Assembly: GCF_027580225.2 (NCBI RefSeq)
Contig: NC_073358.2
Coordinates: 27,616,501 to 27,680,500, forward strand
From: Misgurnus anguillicaudatus
Taxonomy: Eukaryota; Chordata; Actinopteri; Cypriniformes; Cobitidae
DNA length: 64,000 nt
Reading direction: 5' to 3'
In this document: piece after piece, positions 27,901 to 41,300 of the stretch
Position numbering within the stretch: the stretch's first letter is position 1
How the letters are laid out: each line of letters starts with the position of its first letter
Program-made: the position numbers and the translations under genes
The notes under the pieces: model-generated
What the model was told of the DNA's origin: nothing
Databases searched by the model: none
What the model saw: the letters and a program-made list of their open reading frames with translations, nothing else

Positions 27901-30900
27901 GTTTGCTCGCTGATATATCACTCCGCCACCGGGAAACAGAAAAGTGTCTGTTTGTTTACATGTGATTGTAGTTTTTTCGCTCGGTTTCTCTCAGAAGAAA
28001 TTTTTCCCTTATTTGTAGGGCTGGACCAGAATATTCGAATATTCGTTCCGTGGGTTGACATTTGATTTTCAGTTTTGAGATTCGAATATATATATATATA
28101 AATATTTTACAGCGTTAATGCAGAGCTTTTGCCAAGCAGGAAGTGCGCTTCACGCTCCCGCTCTATAGGTGGCGCAGACAGACCAACATCCATAGCCAAC
28201 AGCCACCAAAAGGCACCAGTGTGGAAGAGATCGCCTTGAACGTAAAGCGCACTTCCTGCTTTGGCATTTACGCTAATAGTGTTGTAAATAACGTTCAGTT
28301 TCTTGCAAAAACTGATTGATTTGCTTCACAAGACGTCAATATGTCACACGGAGTTATGGGGGATTACTGTTGTATTGGATATATATGCTTTAGCTCTTAA
28401 AGTGTGCGTATCTGTTGACTTGCATGACCGAGCACTGGGGTTTCTGCAAAATATCTTCTTTATTGTTCTGCTGATGAAAAAAACATATTGGATGGTGTAA
28501 GTGTTATAAATAAACTTGATTTTGAAAGTATGCTACCGTTTTATTACAGTTTCTTGGACTACGTTCATTCATGCTTCAGACTCAAATATAGAGCGGAAGT
28601 ATATACGCGGTTGTGAGGTATCTGAAAAAATAGTTCCACTATAGCAAATAACACGGATTGAAATCATACATTGCGCCTATATATTTGTTTTTAATCATCA
28701 ACGAACACCACGAACCACTCGGTGAGTAGCACAGTTTTGAAAATGAACGTTAAGTGTTGTTTTAATGACATGTTTGTGCATGGCCATTGACTTCCATTCT
28801 GAAGCAGTCAAGAGACGCTTCTAAATGAGTCAAAAGTCAAGACTCGACCCATTGTCAAAATTTCTGTGTCCATCACTGTAGTTCATACAAAACAAACCAG
28901 AAATGAGACTCAAAGTGTTAAATACCGGAATTATCCTTTAAAATCAAAAGATTTTACAACCTGGCATAAAATTTGCATTTATAAATGATGTGTCACACAG
29001 TGGTCAAACTCTATTAATACAACTTAATTACTGCAGAGCATCGACAGCTTTGACTGATGGCTGTCCAAGTTAATCAGAGCAGACTTCACTCACATTCAGC
29101 CAATTACATGAAGGGAAGGGCGGGACTTCACCAGTTAAAAAAAGCCATATAATGTGATGTTTTCCTTATATAAGGTTTCTCTGCCCATAATCTAAAACAA
29201 TGAAGGACACGAATACAAAGAGAGAGTGAGAAACTAATCTGACAGAGGACAGGAAAGAAAGACGAAGTAAAATGGACGAAGCTTGATACAACTGTGGACA
29301 GATGAGTGTCTAATGAGTAAAGGAGATAGCGTTACGCAGTATTAGCGCTGTGAGAACTCAGTGAAAGCATATGGGCCTGGTCAGTAAGAGGCTCAAACAA
29401 CTGCCATCATCTAAATGACCTTTTCAGAGGAACAACAATCTGTTTACCACAAAATCCCGCACATATTCCCTCACTACCACCTATACTCAGACAAATGGAA
29501 TGGGACAAAGCATTGTCTTGTGTAGTGCCGGATACCACTACAAGATTGTTCCTGTAATGAGTTGAAATGACGCATGTTAATTTAATTACTGATAAGAAAA
29601 TGTTACGAGCTCCAAATGTCTCAGTCATAAAAACAAACAACAAAAGTACGTAAGAGCACAACAGCAGCAAGAGGCAACGTGAGGTCAGCTTTAGATCCAT
29701 CTGGTGACAGATCTTCTCTTTAACACACACATATGCTGTTCTCCATTAGTACTGAGCTTGTTATTTCACCTGGAACCGGATCAGAAGTTAATAGTGTAAA
29801 CACACACACAGACAGAAACGCCAATATGACCGAAACAGCCCAGTGATTGACTTGTAGTCTGCTAGATGTGTTTACAACATCTGAGTTAAGGAGAGTGTGT
29901 TTGTTTATATGCGTCTGTGTGTGTGTGTTTGTGTCTAAAGAGGCCTGATCCTGGTTAGACTGGACAGATTAGAAAGCTATGAAAAAACACACCCTCTGCT
30001 CTCTCACACACACGCAAACGAGTAAAAGAGATGATATCTTCTAACAGATTAAATTCTTGTGTGTTTTATCTACATCATCCATCTCTTACTCTCTCACTCA
30101 TGATTACTTTGTAAATATGAATCTTATCTAAAATTTATATAAGAGTTCCTTTCGGAAACTGTGTTTGTGAATGTGACAGTCTTACTGTTGGAAAAATAAA
30201 CACATATACACAGTTTACATGTCCAAGTCACAAACACACCGCATAACTCGTTTACTTCAATTTGTATTGTTTTAGCAATTTGATGATTCTACTACTCAAG
30301 AGCCCATTTTCATGATTTTACATTTCTTTTGGTGTGTTGGTGGGGTCGCACACCGGACAAGAAGCACCATGTATCTAAAAATAGAACACATTATTTCCTA
30401 TGAATGTACACACAACGGCGGCATCAGACGTATGGCGCTGATATGCTGCTCAAATCCCTGCCGCAGCACAGAACTTCACTCACATAGTTTAACATTAAAT
30501 AACATATTTGTCCCAAATCGTTAAAGGGGTCATAGCGTGAAAATCTGACTTTTTCCATTGGTGCTTTTATCAACTTAGGAAATGTGTAAAAGATCAACCG
30601 AGTAACTTTGTTTTAGTAAACCATTCTCTGCAAGCATGTGAAAAATTAGGTTGTTCAGATTTGGTGAGGTAGGTAGCAAGGCCAATTACAATACTACCAC
30701 CCTTTAATCTGCACTATCCAACCACAGCACTGCCATTTAGTGCAGAGAGAAAGAGAGAGAAAAAAATAATTGACAGCACAATTGTTTCAATTGCAACAAA
30801 CCATCATCACTGTGATCAGTGTTTGCATTTCATAAGCTCACTTGCATTTTAAAGGACACACCCAAAAACGGCACAATTTTGCTCAGGTCTACAAAGTGTC

Positions 30901-33900
30901 AATTTTAACATGCTATAATTAACCTTTGAGGTATTTTGAAATAAATCTTCACATACGCACTCTGGGGACAACAAAGACTTATTTTATATCTTAAAAAAAT
31001 GTATAATATGACCCCTTTAACGATTAACATAAGCTGCTAATGCATATTTAGCATCTTGAAGTAGACTCTGTCTGACTAAGCTTGTGCTATTTATTGTGCA
31101 CATTCAGTGTGCGATACATTAAAGTTGTTCTACACACAACGCATCGCTTCTCGCCTAGTGTGCAACCCCCTTAACTCTTTCCCCGCCATTGACGAGATAT
31201 CTCGTCAATCAAGAGAAAACGCTTCCCCGCCAATGACGAGTATTTCCGTCTTTCCGCAATACCGCTATTCAGAAGTTTTTAAAACTTCCGCAACTTTTTA
31301 AAACCGGAAGTATTGCCCTATGACAAGCTGCTTCATGTCCGTGTCTGTTTTAAAGATCACTCTGAATGGGATCTCTATGAAAAGTCCGTCACAAAAATGG
31401 AATTATCTCTGCTTTTTGCTCAAAATGTGGTGTTTTTGCAGAAACCTACCCATATTCAAAAGCTGATTACAAAAGAACTACTGAAGGTAGGATGAAACAG
31501 TTTTTTTTGTTTGAAAGCAGAGGGTCTGTTCTTTCATTTGGTATATTGTATGTTTATATATTTGAAGAAGAACATTTTCTGGAAGGCATTAAACTTTTGT
31601 GAAAATCATGAAAAACGCTGGCGCTGGCTGGCAACTTTTTTTAAAAAACGCTGGCGGTGAGAGAGTTAAGTGTCTGTTAGTACATTTTAACAATATGCTA
31701 AGTTACAAATCCCCAAATCTTCGATGACGCGGGTTTTCGTCTCCAACTCTTTTCTTGGACTACAATGAATGCAAGGATTGTAGGCAACAGAAATCCACGT
31801 CAATGAGCGGTGGAAGTAAACTATGCACATTATCATAATTCTGCCCGCTTCGGCAGTATTGGTAAGGAGCGGCACAATGTGGTTCGGCAAATATGGTAAG
31901 TAAAACCGCTTCGGCAAATATGGTAAGGAGCACCACATTTTCGTCAATCGCTTGAAGTATTCGGCCACTGGATAGCTGGCCAAGCGGAGCACACCGCGCT
32001 TTTCAGAACAATGAGCTTTGTAGAAATCGACACGTTTCAGAAAGGCGGGGCATAGAAGAACAACATTTCACGGTGTGTGATAAACGATGCAAAATGTGAA
32101 TTTATAAAATGTACCCTGCGTGCCAGCCGAACTTGGCCCCACCAACAACACTTCAGGTCTGGAAGTTCGGTCTGGTGTCGCTCCGTTGTGGCGCAACTAT
32201 GCTCGAACCAAAGCTGGTCGAACCAATCAAATTGTCAGGCAGGGCTTTACACGATGATGGACAGATGATCAACAGTAACCTAATCGACCACATCACCAAA
32301 GAGCTTGTGTTGAATCCGTTTACAACAATGAACGCGACGGCTGCCTCTGGAGAATTGAGATGTGAAGATTCTGCCATCGAGTCCATTCTAGAAGATACCG
32401 ACAGTGCATTGATTTTAAAAGAAAAATGCGATCAAGGCATTTGTTGATCGGGAAGATGTTTTTGCCATCCCTCCTACGGGATTCGGCAAAAGTTTAATAT
32501 ATCAGCTGGCTCCGATGGTTACTAAGAAGATGGGACACAATAAAAATGGGCAACTAGCGGTCGTTGCCAGCTCCTTTTCGGAAGCCTGTGGATGAAGTTC
32601 ATCTAACTTACAAATGGTAAGAGACTGTATGACTTCGTAAATAATTCACAATGTCGTAATATTGAAATGTTGTAACGTAGTAGGTGTTGATGTACGTTCG
32701 CTAACTCAGACTTAGTACAATCATAATGTGTGTCTCATTGTAGCGAAATAACTAGCAGTTCAGGTCAGGCTGCAGTTCAAAAGGACAGACGCCATTTCAA
32801 CATACGTCACACACTCGGTTGCTCTGATTGTTTGTAGGTATATCCAATTTGGTACATAGGCATTTTTTGTCCTGGTTTGGTAGAAACACGCCCCATAATC
32901 ACAGGCAATGGAGCGGTATCAGAAAGGGTGCGTGTTATTCCTCATCATGAAAATATCATAATATTTTAATTGAGAGCAAAGTATACTTTGAATCACGTTC
33001 ATCATGTCAGCATACACAGCACGCCCATTAAAAGTCTAAATGCAGATTAGCGTGTAAACAGTAATATGTAAACAAGCTGTAGTGCACATGATGTAAAGCT
33101 ACAGTCAGACAGACTTCAAAAGGCACATTACACTTTGTCCAGACTAGGGCTTGGTCCTTTTACTTCCACAGATATCATCAAACTCACACACAAACTAGTA
33201 CAGGAAAAATCTCCACACACCAGCTGAAGAAACCTGTTCAGCTGGTCAGTGTTTCAGAGATGAGATATGTTTTCAAGCATACGAATACACATAATGGTAG
33301 AAAATGCTCTCTTAGGACCTCTGCTTTAATACACAGACCTGAATAAGTTTGAGTTGGCCTGGCTTGCATTATGCACACAGATAATTTCCCCTCTGGCCAG
33401 TTTGTTTAAATGTCTAATGTTACTCTGTAACAACACAGCAGAAAATGGGTGCATGTGAAATTACACCTTATATAATGATAGAGATGTGGCAGGTGATTTG
33501 GCAAAACTTAGATGGTTGAACTTTAGTTCCTGGTTCCTGGTAAAGAAAAAAAATCACCCCAAAACTCATCCCCACGTCATTCTAAGTGTACATGAGTTCT
33601 TTTCTTCAGTAGAACAATTCTGTATAAAATGCTGTAATCTTATCTTATATGGGCCAGAGATCATTTTCATTTTTGGGTGAACTATTACTTTTCTCTTAAT
33701 ATGCACACAAGTGCACAAAACCACATGTTAAACATCAGGAGACAGAGTAAAGAGTTTAATGATTGCGTTTTACTCACATATGAAAAGATAATCAAATATG
33801 AAACATTTGTGTATATTTGAATGGATTTTTTAAATATAACTTAGGGGCAATTCACATTTTATGTCTTTCCTGCGGAAATACATTACCGGTAATTTAAATG

Positions 33901-35197
33901 TAGCTGCACGCCAAGTGCGCTCAAATAAAGAGCGACGGTGTCGCGGCACATATATGGTCAAAAACTATTTAACCTTTTCAGAATGCTGTGTCCGCACCAC
34001 AGGTCATGTGATAACAACCAACCAATGAGATTCACCCTTTATGTATCAACATTAGGCCATGTAAACATTTCATCATTCTGTTTTAGACGCAAAATGTGTC
34101 CAATTGAGGTGAATAGATACAGTATTTAGCTCTTACAAAATTAAAAGAATTTGTATAGTGGCCAAACAGGCTGTACTCATTAATGAAGCATTTAACAAAA
34201 CCATGGGTCTGTCTGTGTGTGTTATCAGAGTTCTGGTACTTTAACCTTGATTTGTTTAGAAATGCAAAGACCTTGAACATTCCAGAAAGAGGAGAAAGAT
34301 ACAAGCACACACGGGTTTGTTTTACTGTAGGATATTCCATAGACTTCCCCAAACTCTATACCTGGCCTATAACCTAATCCATACATACACCCGTTGTTAA
34401 TATTATTGCATCTAAAGAAAACATCTTTTATGAGCAAGATGAGATATAATTTGGCATATAGAAGTACAGCCAAACCAGAACACACAATTTAAAAAAATGC
34501 TGGGTTGTTTTTAACCCATTGCTGGATAAATATTAGTGAATATTACCCAATGTTGTTGGTGTGTTCTGTCTAAGGGTGTCACGATTTAGATTTCAAATCG
34601 AAATCGATCGAAAATAAGTCACAACCTCGAACTTCGAAATAAAAAATGGGATCGTCGATGCTGCCACGCCACCATGTCACGTCCGGTCGGCTTGCCAAGC
34701 GGGGGAAAATAAACTCTCAGAAGTGCCTTTAAAAACATCCATCCAGCGGAACGCGATTTATATTTTAAACACGAGGGATGTATTGCTACAACTCCTTGAA
34801 ATGCATATCATAAACAGGATTACTGTGATCTGCCTTCGGACAGAGCGCAGCTCTCTGCACGTGCGCAAGAGCCACCAAGATGCAGCGGGTTATATTTTAA
34901 ACAAAAGGGATAGTTTGCCTCAGCTCGCATGAAACACATAAAACTGAACAAATACGTAAGTATTACTACTTTAGATTATGTTTGACTTTGGACAGATGCG
35001 AGAGCGCGTGCACGTGAGACAGAGAGAAGCGCAGCTGCTTATGACGCACCGGTTTTATTTCAGATAATAGGAGTCCAAGACGCGTGCATTAAGTCTATCT
35101 GCGTGCAAGAAAGAATTCTCTCTCTACAAGCTCTCTCGCGTAAAGTAAAGCCTACAACCGCCCATGCGAGAAAAAGCACGCAATTTGCATGTTAATG

Positions 35198-35236
<39 letters not shown>

Positions 35237-38200
35237 GGCATATAATTTTTGGTCTTAAAAAATCCATTTAAAAATCGAGAATCGAATTGAATCGTGACAT
35301 CAGAATCGAAAATGTAATCGAATCGAGGATTTGGAGAATCGTGACACCCCTAGTTCTGTCCAATATTTACCCAGCCATGGGATAAAAACCCAGCATTTTT
35401 AAGAGTGCAGACGCACATACCCGTGCACACAAGCAACATAAGAGAGCCAGAGGACTCTCACCTGTTTTACAATGCAAAACAGAATGAGGGAAGAGCTGTC
35501 ATGTAACCATTAAGATGGATGCCTAACATCAATATTAACAGATAATCAGTATACACCTGCCTGCTATTCAAATATATATTCACACACACATCTGCATCTT
35601 TCCACACGTAAAATAAACAAAGACACAGATGACAAGTATAAACGTATAAAGCATTAACTAGCATACATGCATGCTGTGTAATACTACAAATAAACTATTT
35701 CTTTAAATTCAAGTACATTCTGAACTTTGAAACTGCTCTTCTATTCTATGCTGTAGAAGTTCACAAAATTTAATTTATATCTTTCTCAACCACACACATA
35801 TTTCTGCTTTATTTGTTAAAATTAAATAAATCCCTTATTTCAGTTTGCGTAGTGAAATGGAACTGTAATGTGGTCGAGAGACGTGCTGGATCTACTTCAT
35901 AGGTGTGTGTTTACAAACAATTACACCACGGGTCTGTTGAATGCTGTATTCTGATTGGCTGAGAAATGTTCCGTGGGTATGCATTAATTTCTGATAACGG
36001 CACACCTAACTTGTCAAATGTCTTAAAAATAGGCACCAGAGCAATGTCTGTGGTAATCATGGTATAAGAGGAATAATTGACTCCGGTCCTTTGAATTATT
36101 TGAAAATAATGCACACTCCGCTTCGCGTCGTGCCGCATTGCACCTTGGGTGTGCATTATTTTCGAATAATTCAATGGCCCTTCGTCAATTATTACTTACA
36201 TAATGCACTCCCATAGAACGTTTCTCAGCCAATCAGAATGAACTACACAACAACCACGTAAAAACATTAATCACTGATATACTCCATGAAAAAATATTAC
36301 TCCCCACTCCCCTAACATACTTTGATCTAAACCATCTCAGGTTACTTGAGGTCTTTTAACTTTTCTAGATACACCGATGATGTCATTTAATCAAGTTCCC
36401 ATATGTTATATCTAGGTGATTGTGGTGCTCCAAGTCTTGATATGTTATGGAAAAGTCTTGATATAGGTGGGAAAACATTTAATTTCATGTAAAACAGCCA
36501 TATATAGTTTTTCCAAGGACATTCCAATGTGTTTTTAGTGTAAATGTCTATAGCTGGAAACAAAACACACACGCACGCACGCACACACTTAAAGGATTAG
36601 TCCATTTTCTCAAAAGAAAAATCCAGATAATTTACTCACCACCATGTCATCCGAAATGTTGATGTCTTTCTTTGTTCAGTCGAGAAGAAATTATGTTTTT
36701 TGAAGAAAACATTGCAGAATTTTTCTAATTTTAATGGACTTTAATAGAGCCCAACATTTAATACTTAACTCAACACTCAACAGCTTTCTTCAACGGAGTT
36801 TCAAAGGACCACAAACAATCCCAAACGAGGCACAAGTGTCCCATCCAGCGAAACGACCGTCATCCTTGACAACAAAAACAACAAATATACACTTTTAAAG
36901 CACAACTTCTCGTCATGTAGATCCGGTCGTGATGCGCCAGCTGACCCCACTACGTCACTGCAATACGTCATGACGTCAAGAGGTCACAGAGGACGAACGC
37001 GAAACTCCGCCCCAATGTTTACAAGCGTCTTGAAAGAGGCCCGTTCCTACGTTGTTGTATGTCAACTGATACTAATTAATGTCTTTGTGGCAGTTTATTG
37101 TTTAAAATGGTCCGCAAATGTGCGTTTTATATATGTAACACGTGACCTCCCTACGTCACTACGCATTTACATTAGGTCGCGCTGGACCGGACCTTGACGA
37201 AAAGTTGTGGTTTAAAAGTATATATTTTTTATTTTTCTTGTCAAAAATGACAATCGTTTCACTAGATAAGACCCTTATGCCTCGTTTGGGATTGTTTATA
37301 GTCCTTTGAAACTCCGTTGAAAAAAACTGTTAAGTGTTGAGTTAAGTATTAATTGTTGGTGTCTATTAAAGTCCATTAAAATTAGAAAAATTCTGCAATG
37401 TTTTCTTCAAAAAACATAATTTCTTCTGGACTGAACAAAGAAAGACATCAACATTTTGGATGACATGGTGGTGAGTAAATTATCTGGATTTTTCTTTTAA
37501 GAAAATTGAATATTCCTTTAAGATCTTTAAAATTGAATCATGATGAGCTTCCAGACAACAACTGAATAAAGTGCACAAATACCCTGATTGGCAGAAAGCA
37601 AACCCGTTGACCAATCAAATGTCTCGAATGTCTCGCACCACTCTGTTTTAAATACTGCCAAACATTTAGACTAGGCACACTTACACTTTCATTTGCAAGC
37701 TACTATCAGGAAAAAGGTGCTTACCACACCCACACATAGATGCCACGAGAGCCAATAATAGATGTGATACTAAGATGTTTGTTTAAAAGTTTGCTGTGTG
37801 GTAAGGTGTGGATGACCAACATCTGTGTGATCTGACAGCACGTGCTTACCATCCCGGCTAAGTGCATTTATATAGTGCACTTATTTTTTCATTACACAAA
37901 AGAATAGCTTTGTAACCACATATTCACCATCTCACTATGTACAGATGATCAGACAAACACCACTACCCAGATTACTGGACTGATGTCATTGCTGCTGATG
38001 TCTGTCCCAGAGAAACCTTTCAAACAAAAGAAAGTGTCACATGATCACGTACTTGTGTTTCATCCCTAAAAACACAAGTAGCTTGCATATTCATTAACTT
38101 CAACAGCAACATTCACAGTATAGGTAAGGAGTTGCCATGGAAACATAAAGGTCATCGTTGTGGAAACAAAAGCTTGTGGACATTTACAGTATTCTTTGAA

Positions 38201-38262
38201 GGGTAATATCTGCCTAGTAATCAATTATGTACATGAAAAAGAAAAAGGGAATGAGGGAGAGA

Positions 38263-38300
<38 letters not shown>

Positions 38301-41300
38301 ATAATAGCTGCTGCATTTCCTCAAATAAAGTTATGAAAACACTGGTGTTATATTTGTCTAAAGGGATGGGAAAAGATTAGAAGTGAATGAATAAAAAAAT
38401 ATTAACCAGACAAACTAGAGTTTTTTTTTACTTTAAAATGATTCACTCAAGGCTGGAAACGTGCATTTAAAAGAAGTAAAAAACGGACAGGAACCCTGTA
38501 AAATAACTTTAAAGGTGTTGACACAAGTCCTTTTGAAACAAGAGGTTTTATCAGGACCTATAAAGAGAGCTCAATTGCAGATACTAGAATGAGATCTGAA
38601 GAGAGTGATAAATAATTGTATTCTGTACTACAGGAAAAGAAACACCATACATTTTAATTGTGTACTATAAATGTGCTATAATCAACGTCGACACCAAAGG
38701 ACTAAGCAACACAATTCAGATTTTGTTAACGGTGTCTTTAATTTTCACCCCAACAGGTTTTTTCCACTATGACATACATAAATACACATATCAGATCTCT
38801 GGCTCAAATCACAAGCTGAACCATACTGGATTTAAGCGATGTAATGCAATATGCCTGTGTGTGGGGGAAGTTTGAACTCCTGGGGGGCATGTACATGTAT
38901 ACGTGTGAATATATGTTCATGTCCAATGACATGTCGATATATATATGCGTGTGTAAATTCCACACTAGGTTGGTCGTGTTGCGACATGGGCGCTTCCCTG
39001 AGGTGATTTTCAAGAGAAGCAAAGCATGGGCCAGAGAAGAGATAGTAAAAGCATATTCTTCATGACATGACACAAAAACTAGATAAACCACGTTATCTGA
39101 GGTTTGTGGCTTGTATTAAGCATGCAATCGAAGTTAAGTGACCTAATCCTCATATCAGCAGATGACTGTGAATTCAAACTGTTGCACGACACATAAAAAA
39201 CAGTTAACATATGTGACCTTCTCTGTGAAATCCTTATGAGATTATGAGATGGTTTATATCTTTGACATGGTCTTACTCAATCAATATTTAAAATATCAAG
39301 GTTATATTTGGATGCATTTGACCTATAGCAGAATAAAAGTTTTTGTTCACATCATGTGTGTGTGTATAATAATTATGTAAATATAAATATGCACACATGC
39401 TTGAATAATTTTAAGACAAAATATATATTTATATATTATTTATATTTATACATAAGATAAATTATGCATAAATATACAATTGTATACACACATGTAACCA
39501 TTTCTTAAATATATGCATGCATGTGTGTGCATTTATTTATACAAAGTTATTATACACAATTCACACATATTTATGTTCAGGGCTTGACATTAACTTTTTG
39601 AGCAACTTGTCCTTCGGACAAGTAAATTTGTGTTTCACTTGCACAAAAGTCACTTGTCCGGGTAAAGATTTAAAATATAATGTATTTTTTTGTGTTTTGC
39701 TAATCAGTGGCGGAGCAAGGGATTTTTTTTATAGGGGTGACCAGGCAGGGGCCAGCAGTTACTCTGGTGGCACATAAAATCTCTATCATCCAACCTTAAA
39801 ATACTTTTAAGTATTATAGGTGTGTTAATCAGAATAATGTATAACATACAATTGCTACAATATTTGAATTTTAATTAAAATGCTTCTGTCGCGCAGCGCA
39901 CACACACATGCGCGCTGAAAGAGAGATTCTCATTATAAAACAGATTCTTAAACAAGATTTTAAGCCCATTATGTGTTTTTACCGAACGTTAGAAGAGAAA
40001 AAATACGGACTTAAATCGGCTTTTTTGACACACAGTGAAGTCATTTACATTCACGCCGGAGCCTGAAGAAACATCACACTCCACTCCATGCCGTCCCGCG
40101 ACTCCCGCCCCTACGTGTTCGGTGATCAGGTTTAATGTGCGCACAGCTTGTTTAGTAACAATAACAGTACATGTAAACGTGTGTGTCGGCGTGCCGCACT
40201 CTCTGTTCAATATTCCGTTCTGTCATTAACGGCACATAACGTGAAGTAACATTGATTGAAATTTAACTTGTCCAGTCGGACAACTAATTTTCTCTTACTT
40301 GTCCTACAAAAAATCCACTTGTCCCGGACAAGCGGACAAGCCTTAATGTCGAGCCCTGTATGTTGTAAACAAAAAAACTTTTATTCTGCTACAGATTAAT
40401 CGTGATTAATCGTTATGCATCCCTAAATGACTTTAGATGGGTTTTCACAGACTGGTATACTGAGTTGGCTTGTACAATGTTAACACTAACAGAGGTATTA
40501 AACTGTAGACACAACACATTTATCCATACAGACAAACACATTCACATATAGCCTTTACACTCCAATACTTGAGGTGTGTGGTAATAGTAGTATGTTTTGG
40601 GAAAACAATATAGGTGATATCATAACATCACTGTACAAACATTAACTGGAATGCATGAGCTGTGATGTCCTGAAGATAAACTTACAAATGTACATGTTTT
40701 CATAGCGATCTGTTGCCTCACACCGTGTCTACGGTGAAAGTAATCCATTCACATTGCACCCTGACAGCTTAAGGCCATCTACACTAAAAGCACGGACGCT
40801 ACGTAGCAAAAACACATCAGTCAACTGAAGGTGTGTCACAATGGATGTCTCTTTAGTACCGCTCCATTGATTGGTGTGATTTAGTTGAGGTGTCAAGGGT
40901 AGGGTACACTTTGATTTGAATCCTGTCTGGGTCAATAACACACACAAAGTTCCTCCGTCTAAAGGAAGACCACTGTAGCCTATTAATCTCAATTACAAAC
41001 TCACAGAAACAATAAGAACGAGAATGAGAGGAATGCAAAGAATAACACATGTATTTGTACAATAACAGATTTTTAAACTAGACGCGCACATCTGGTAGCA
41101 TTCATGTAATTGTCGCTGTCTAACACCTGTTTGATCGTGCTGTGGGTAGCGACACTGTCATTATTTTTAACCAATACACCTTCCGGTGGCCTCTCTTTTC
41201 TGCTTTCATTACTGCCCACATCTCTATCTCTTATCACCATAGCAAAAACAAATCGCTGTTGCCATGGTTATAGCTTTTCGAGCGGAAACGGGCCGCCCCA

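Noticed and set aside
31845..31945. Short spaced repeats resembling a CRISPR array
   Set aside because: Only three imperfect units with irregular spacing, in a vertebrate genome; not CRISPR.
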